Made by a program: the position numbers and the translations under genes. DNA of 64,000 bases, taken from assembly GCF_029963765.1 (NCBI RefSeq), contig NZ_JALBYU010000001.1, positions 558,001-622,000 on the forward strand, written 5' to 3'. The stretch comes from Pseudomonas sp. UYIF39 (GTDB lineage Bacteria; Pseudomonadota; Gammaproteobacteria; Pseudomonadales; Pseudomonadaceae). How positions within the stretch are numbered: the stretch's first letter is position 1; each line of letters starts with the position of its first letter. The notes below the pieces were generated by a model. The model worked only from the letters and a program-made list of their open reading frames with translations. It ran no database searches and had not been told where the DNA came from. Shown one piece after another: positions 61,950-64,000 of the stretch.

Positions 61950-63227
61950 CTAGCGGATCAGTTGTCGAGCCGCTGCCCTGAGTGTTTGTTTGTTTTCCTC
62001 CAATGTCAGCGACAGGTCTGAGCGTTTGAGTAGAAGGCCTGCGTGCCTGGCACAAGCATCCTTGAACATCTCGGGGTTTATCTGCGCCAGGCTGACAAGC
62101 GCCTTCATCATGCGCAGGTCTACTTCGAGCAAGCTCGCGCCATCTCTGGCAATTGGCGCAAAAAAGTCATCGAACAGATCATCTACAGTCAGGCCGCGGA
62201 GGTAAACCTGCTCGCAGTCTTCATCGATTTTCGCTGCGGGGTCTTGTGGTTTACCCCAGCAGGAGAGGCTTCTGACCCCCCGGCCAATGACGTCAATGGC
62301 AGTCCCTGGGTCGTTGACTGCCGGCGACAAGGCGCGAGAGGCGATTTCCGACAGCACCGACAACCCGAACCGGGGATCGTGTTCAAACGTTCGGCGTACG
62401 TCAATGGTCAACGTGGCGAGGATTTTTTCGGTGCTGGCGTGCAACTCGTCTACGCGCTCCGCGTTCAAGCTCACGGTTCGGGCGAGCGGCATGCCCAGAT
62501 GCACAAAAGTTCCCGGAAGGATGTCCAGAAAAACCTGTATCTCGTCTGCTTTTGCAACGGCGCCTAACGCGTGTACGTCGATGTGTTGGACGTACCCGGT
62601 TTGGTGGCTTGTGATTGTTTGAGCCAAGGGTGGAATCATCCACTCGGCAGGATAAGCGGCACCGCCCAAATGAGGCCATTGGACCCTGTTGTTAATGGCG
62701 TCGATTGTCGCCTGTTCGACACGATCAATGGTTTCACCCACCCGTCCGAGCTTGGACAGGTGATCGATCCAGCGCAGAAGTGTGTAAACAATCAGAATCA
62801 CCACGGCTATCGTCACTGCAAATAGCAGAACCCTTCCTTGTGTTCCGTAGGCCCCTGTACTCAGTGCAATGATTCCAACCAGGCTAAACAGAAACGAGCC
62901 GATAAAGGTGGCAAGGGCATTTTGCGTGGTGGTGTCTTCCATCACCAGTGTGGTGGCTCGGGGCGTCACGCCACTGCTGGCTGCACCGTAGGCGGTTACC
63001 ATCGTGCTTAACGAAAAAGTGGTCACTGCGAGCATGCTTGAGGCGATGATGCCCAGGATCTTGTCGACAGCGTCGGCGCCGATACGGGCGGGCAATGATT
63101 CGGGAATGTAGTCTTTGAAGACAACGGCGAGCAACGCTGTTGCCACGCCTAGCAGCGAAAACAGCGTGGCTCTGAACCATAGCCGTTTGGTCAGTTGTTG
63201 TAACAGCCAGCGCCAGCGAGCGATCAT
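61950..63227 (-). CDS. DUF2254 inner-membrane protein
   Basis: 425 residues. The N-terminal part has four hydrophobic helices (about 18-40, 58-80, 105-125 and 130-150), including SSMLAVTTFSLSTMVTAY, a family hallmark. The long cytoplasmic C-terminal region contains GYVQHIDV, PGTFVHLGMPL and the RALSPAVNDPGTAIDVI motif shared by DUF2254 proteins. Function is not known for the family. It converges with the split clc gene, ending 2 bases after it, and lies divergent from trkH, so it is surrounded by ion-transport genes. Confidence 0.9.
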   Translation of the reverse strand: MIARWRWLLQQLTKRLWFRATLFSLLGVATALLAVVFKDYIPESLPARIGADAVDKILGIIASSMLAVTTFSLSTMVTAYGAASSGVTPRATTLVMEDTTTQNALATFIGSFLFSLVGIIALSTGAYGTQGRVLLFAVTIAVVILIVYTLLRWIDHLSKLGRVGETIDRVEQATIDAINNRVQWPHLGGAAYPAEWMIPPLAQTITSHQTGYVQHIDVHALGAVAKADEIQVFLDILPGTFVHLGMPLARTVSLNAERVDELHASTEKILATLTIDVRRTFEHDPRFGLSVLSEIASRALSPAVNDPGTAIDVIGRGVRSLSCWGKPQDPAAKIDEDCEQVYLRGLTVDDLFDDFFAPIARDGASLLEVDLRMMKALVSLAQINPEMFKDACARHAGLLLKRSDLSLTLEENKQTLRAAARQLIR

Positions 63228-63524
63228 TTTTCATACCTTTTGATAGTGGGGTGATCAGTCAGTGGTTTCAGGTTTCGGTCAGCAAAGACGGGAGGTGACT
63301 TTCCTTGGTTGGGTTCTCATAAGTAAGGATGGTTCATTCAGCAGTCACCCTAGCCGCAATCTTCGAATAAACCCGAGGGAGAATAAAGTTTTGAGGTGGA
63401 CGTACCCCTTAATAGGCGAGAATCAGGCCGACGCATTGCGATCCTCCTGATCGCACTTGGAAATTGCGGACCCAGGAGGCGTAGCCTCCGATATCGCGTG
63501 GCGCACATTTGTCAGGTTACTTCT
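63228..63524. other. Divergent promoter region between DUF2254 and trkH
   Basis: About 300 bases. GGACCCAGGAGGCGTAGCCTCC near 63469-63490 contains an AGGAGGC/GCCTCC inverted repeat. No clear operator or RNA gene was identified. Confidence 0.4.
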
Positions 63525-64000
63525 ATGTCGATCGCAGCAATACGGCTCATTGGCTTCATCTTAGGTATTTTTCTTATTACGTTGGCCGTCAGTATGGCTA
63601 TTCCCATGATCACGTTGGTGGTCTATGAGCGCCGCGACGATCTGCCAGCCTTTCTCTGGTCCAGTTTGATTACCTTCATCTGTGGTCTGTTATTGGTCGC
63701 TCGTGGGCGCCCCGATACTGCGCAACTTCGTCCGCGAGATATGTACTTGCTGACCACCGGCAGTTGGGTGGTGGTGTGTACCTTCGCTGCGTTGCCGATG
63801 GTCTTTATCAGCCACATCAGTTACACCGACGCTTTTTTTGAAACCATGTCTGGTATCACAACTACCGGTTCAACGGTACTGAGTGGTTTGGACGCAGCCT
63901 CTCCTGGATTGTTGATCTGGCGTTCGATGTTGCACTGGTTGGGAGGTATCGGCTTTATCGGTATGGCCGTGGCGATCCTTCCTCTATTGCGAGTGGGCGG
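63525..64000 (+). CDS. trkH: Trk potassium uptake protein TrkH, truncated by the window end
   Basis: The first 158 codons of a K+ transporter of the TrkH/KtrB family. The N-terminal helix (LIGFILGIFLITLAVSMAIP), a second and third helix and the first pore loop with the selectivity filter ETMSGITTTGST are visible, followed by HWLGGIGFIGM. The frame is open to the window edge. ATG 63525 is the first in frame; the ribosome site (CAGG) is weak. The protein partners with the NAD-binding TrkA, not seen here. Confidence 0.92.
   Translation, partial: MSIAAIRLIGFILGIFLITLAVSMAIPMITLVVYERRDDLPAFLWSSLITFICGLLLVARGRPDTAQLRPRDMYLLTTGSWVVVCTFAALPMVFISHISYTDAFFETMSGITTTGSTVLSGLDAASPGLLIWRSMLHWLGGIGFIGMAVAILPLLRVG

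Overview
The window is 64 kb of GC-rich chromosome from a fluorescent-type Pseudomonas. This is inferred from a PsmE-type alginate epimerase, an nspC/carboxynorspermidine dehydrogenase pair, NahG, HutUH and HutC proteins that read as Pseudomonas orthologues, and a Pseudomonas-type REP element. No rRNA, tRNA, CRISPR array or intact insertion sequence was seen. GC-rich coding DNA alternates with AT-rich, decayed accessory stretches, mainly 25.0-25.6, 30-43 and 59-60.6 kb.

Region 1 (1-25 kb) is surface chemistry and c-di-GMP. A norspermidine-type polyamine pair is followed by a type I secretion ABC protein and adaptor. These converge on a 1765-residue secreted protein that combines a mannuronan C5-epimerase, RTX/R modules and an SGNH O-acetylhydrolase. 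After it come a CHASE4-PAS-GGDEF-EAL protein and, on the minus strand, a seven-gene exopolysaccharide operon: wecB, a BcsB-like gene, nfrB, nfrA, an algF-like gene, an algJ-like gene and a TIM-barrel-like hydrolase gene. The core resembles the E. coli NfrA/NfrB/WecB c-di-GMP-dependent glycan (phage N4 receptor) system. Here it carries an O-acetylation module but no local MBOAT (AlgI) partner.

Region 2 (25.6-31.6 kb) is a salicylate catabolic unit: a NahR-like LysR regulator, an aromatic-acid MFS transporter and NahG salicylate hydroxylase. The next gene was apparently catA, of which only about 30 N-terminal codons remain, fused to a decayed LysR gene and followed by a gutted IS5-family element containing an IS110 fragment.

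Region 3 (31.6-43.5 kb) is a decaying mosaic of central-carbon and small genes. It holds a methionine aminopeptidase paralogue lacking a metal ligand, an NAD-IDH-like dehydrogenase, DUF1275, malic enzyme (one intact, one ruined copy), a ribbon-helix-helix protein (one intact, one ruined), a two-gene module of unknown small proteins present twice in inverted orientation, a ruined SulP transporter, a TRIC-type channel and a P-loop kinase. A related AT-rich palindrome recurs four times at the promoters here.

Region 4 (43.5-58.7 kb) is a histidine/urocanate island: a HisJQMP-type ABC importer, HutC, hutU, hutH, a second HutC-like regulator, a HisC-like aminotransferase, RidA, a DadA-like FAD oxidase and a dCache chemoreceptor with an amino-acid-binding motif. 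TGTATATAC-type palindromes matching the HutC operator lie before hutU, before the aminotransferase operon and before ridA, which ties these transcription units together.

Region 5 (58.7-64 kb) holds an orphan Xre/MbcA/ParS-type antitoxin, IS3 debris, a ClC gene split by one nonsense codon, a DUF2254 membrane protein and the start of trkH.
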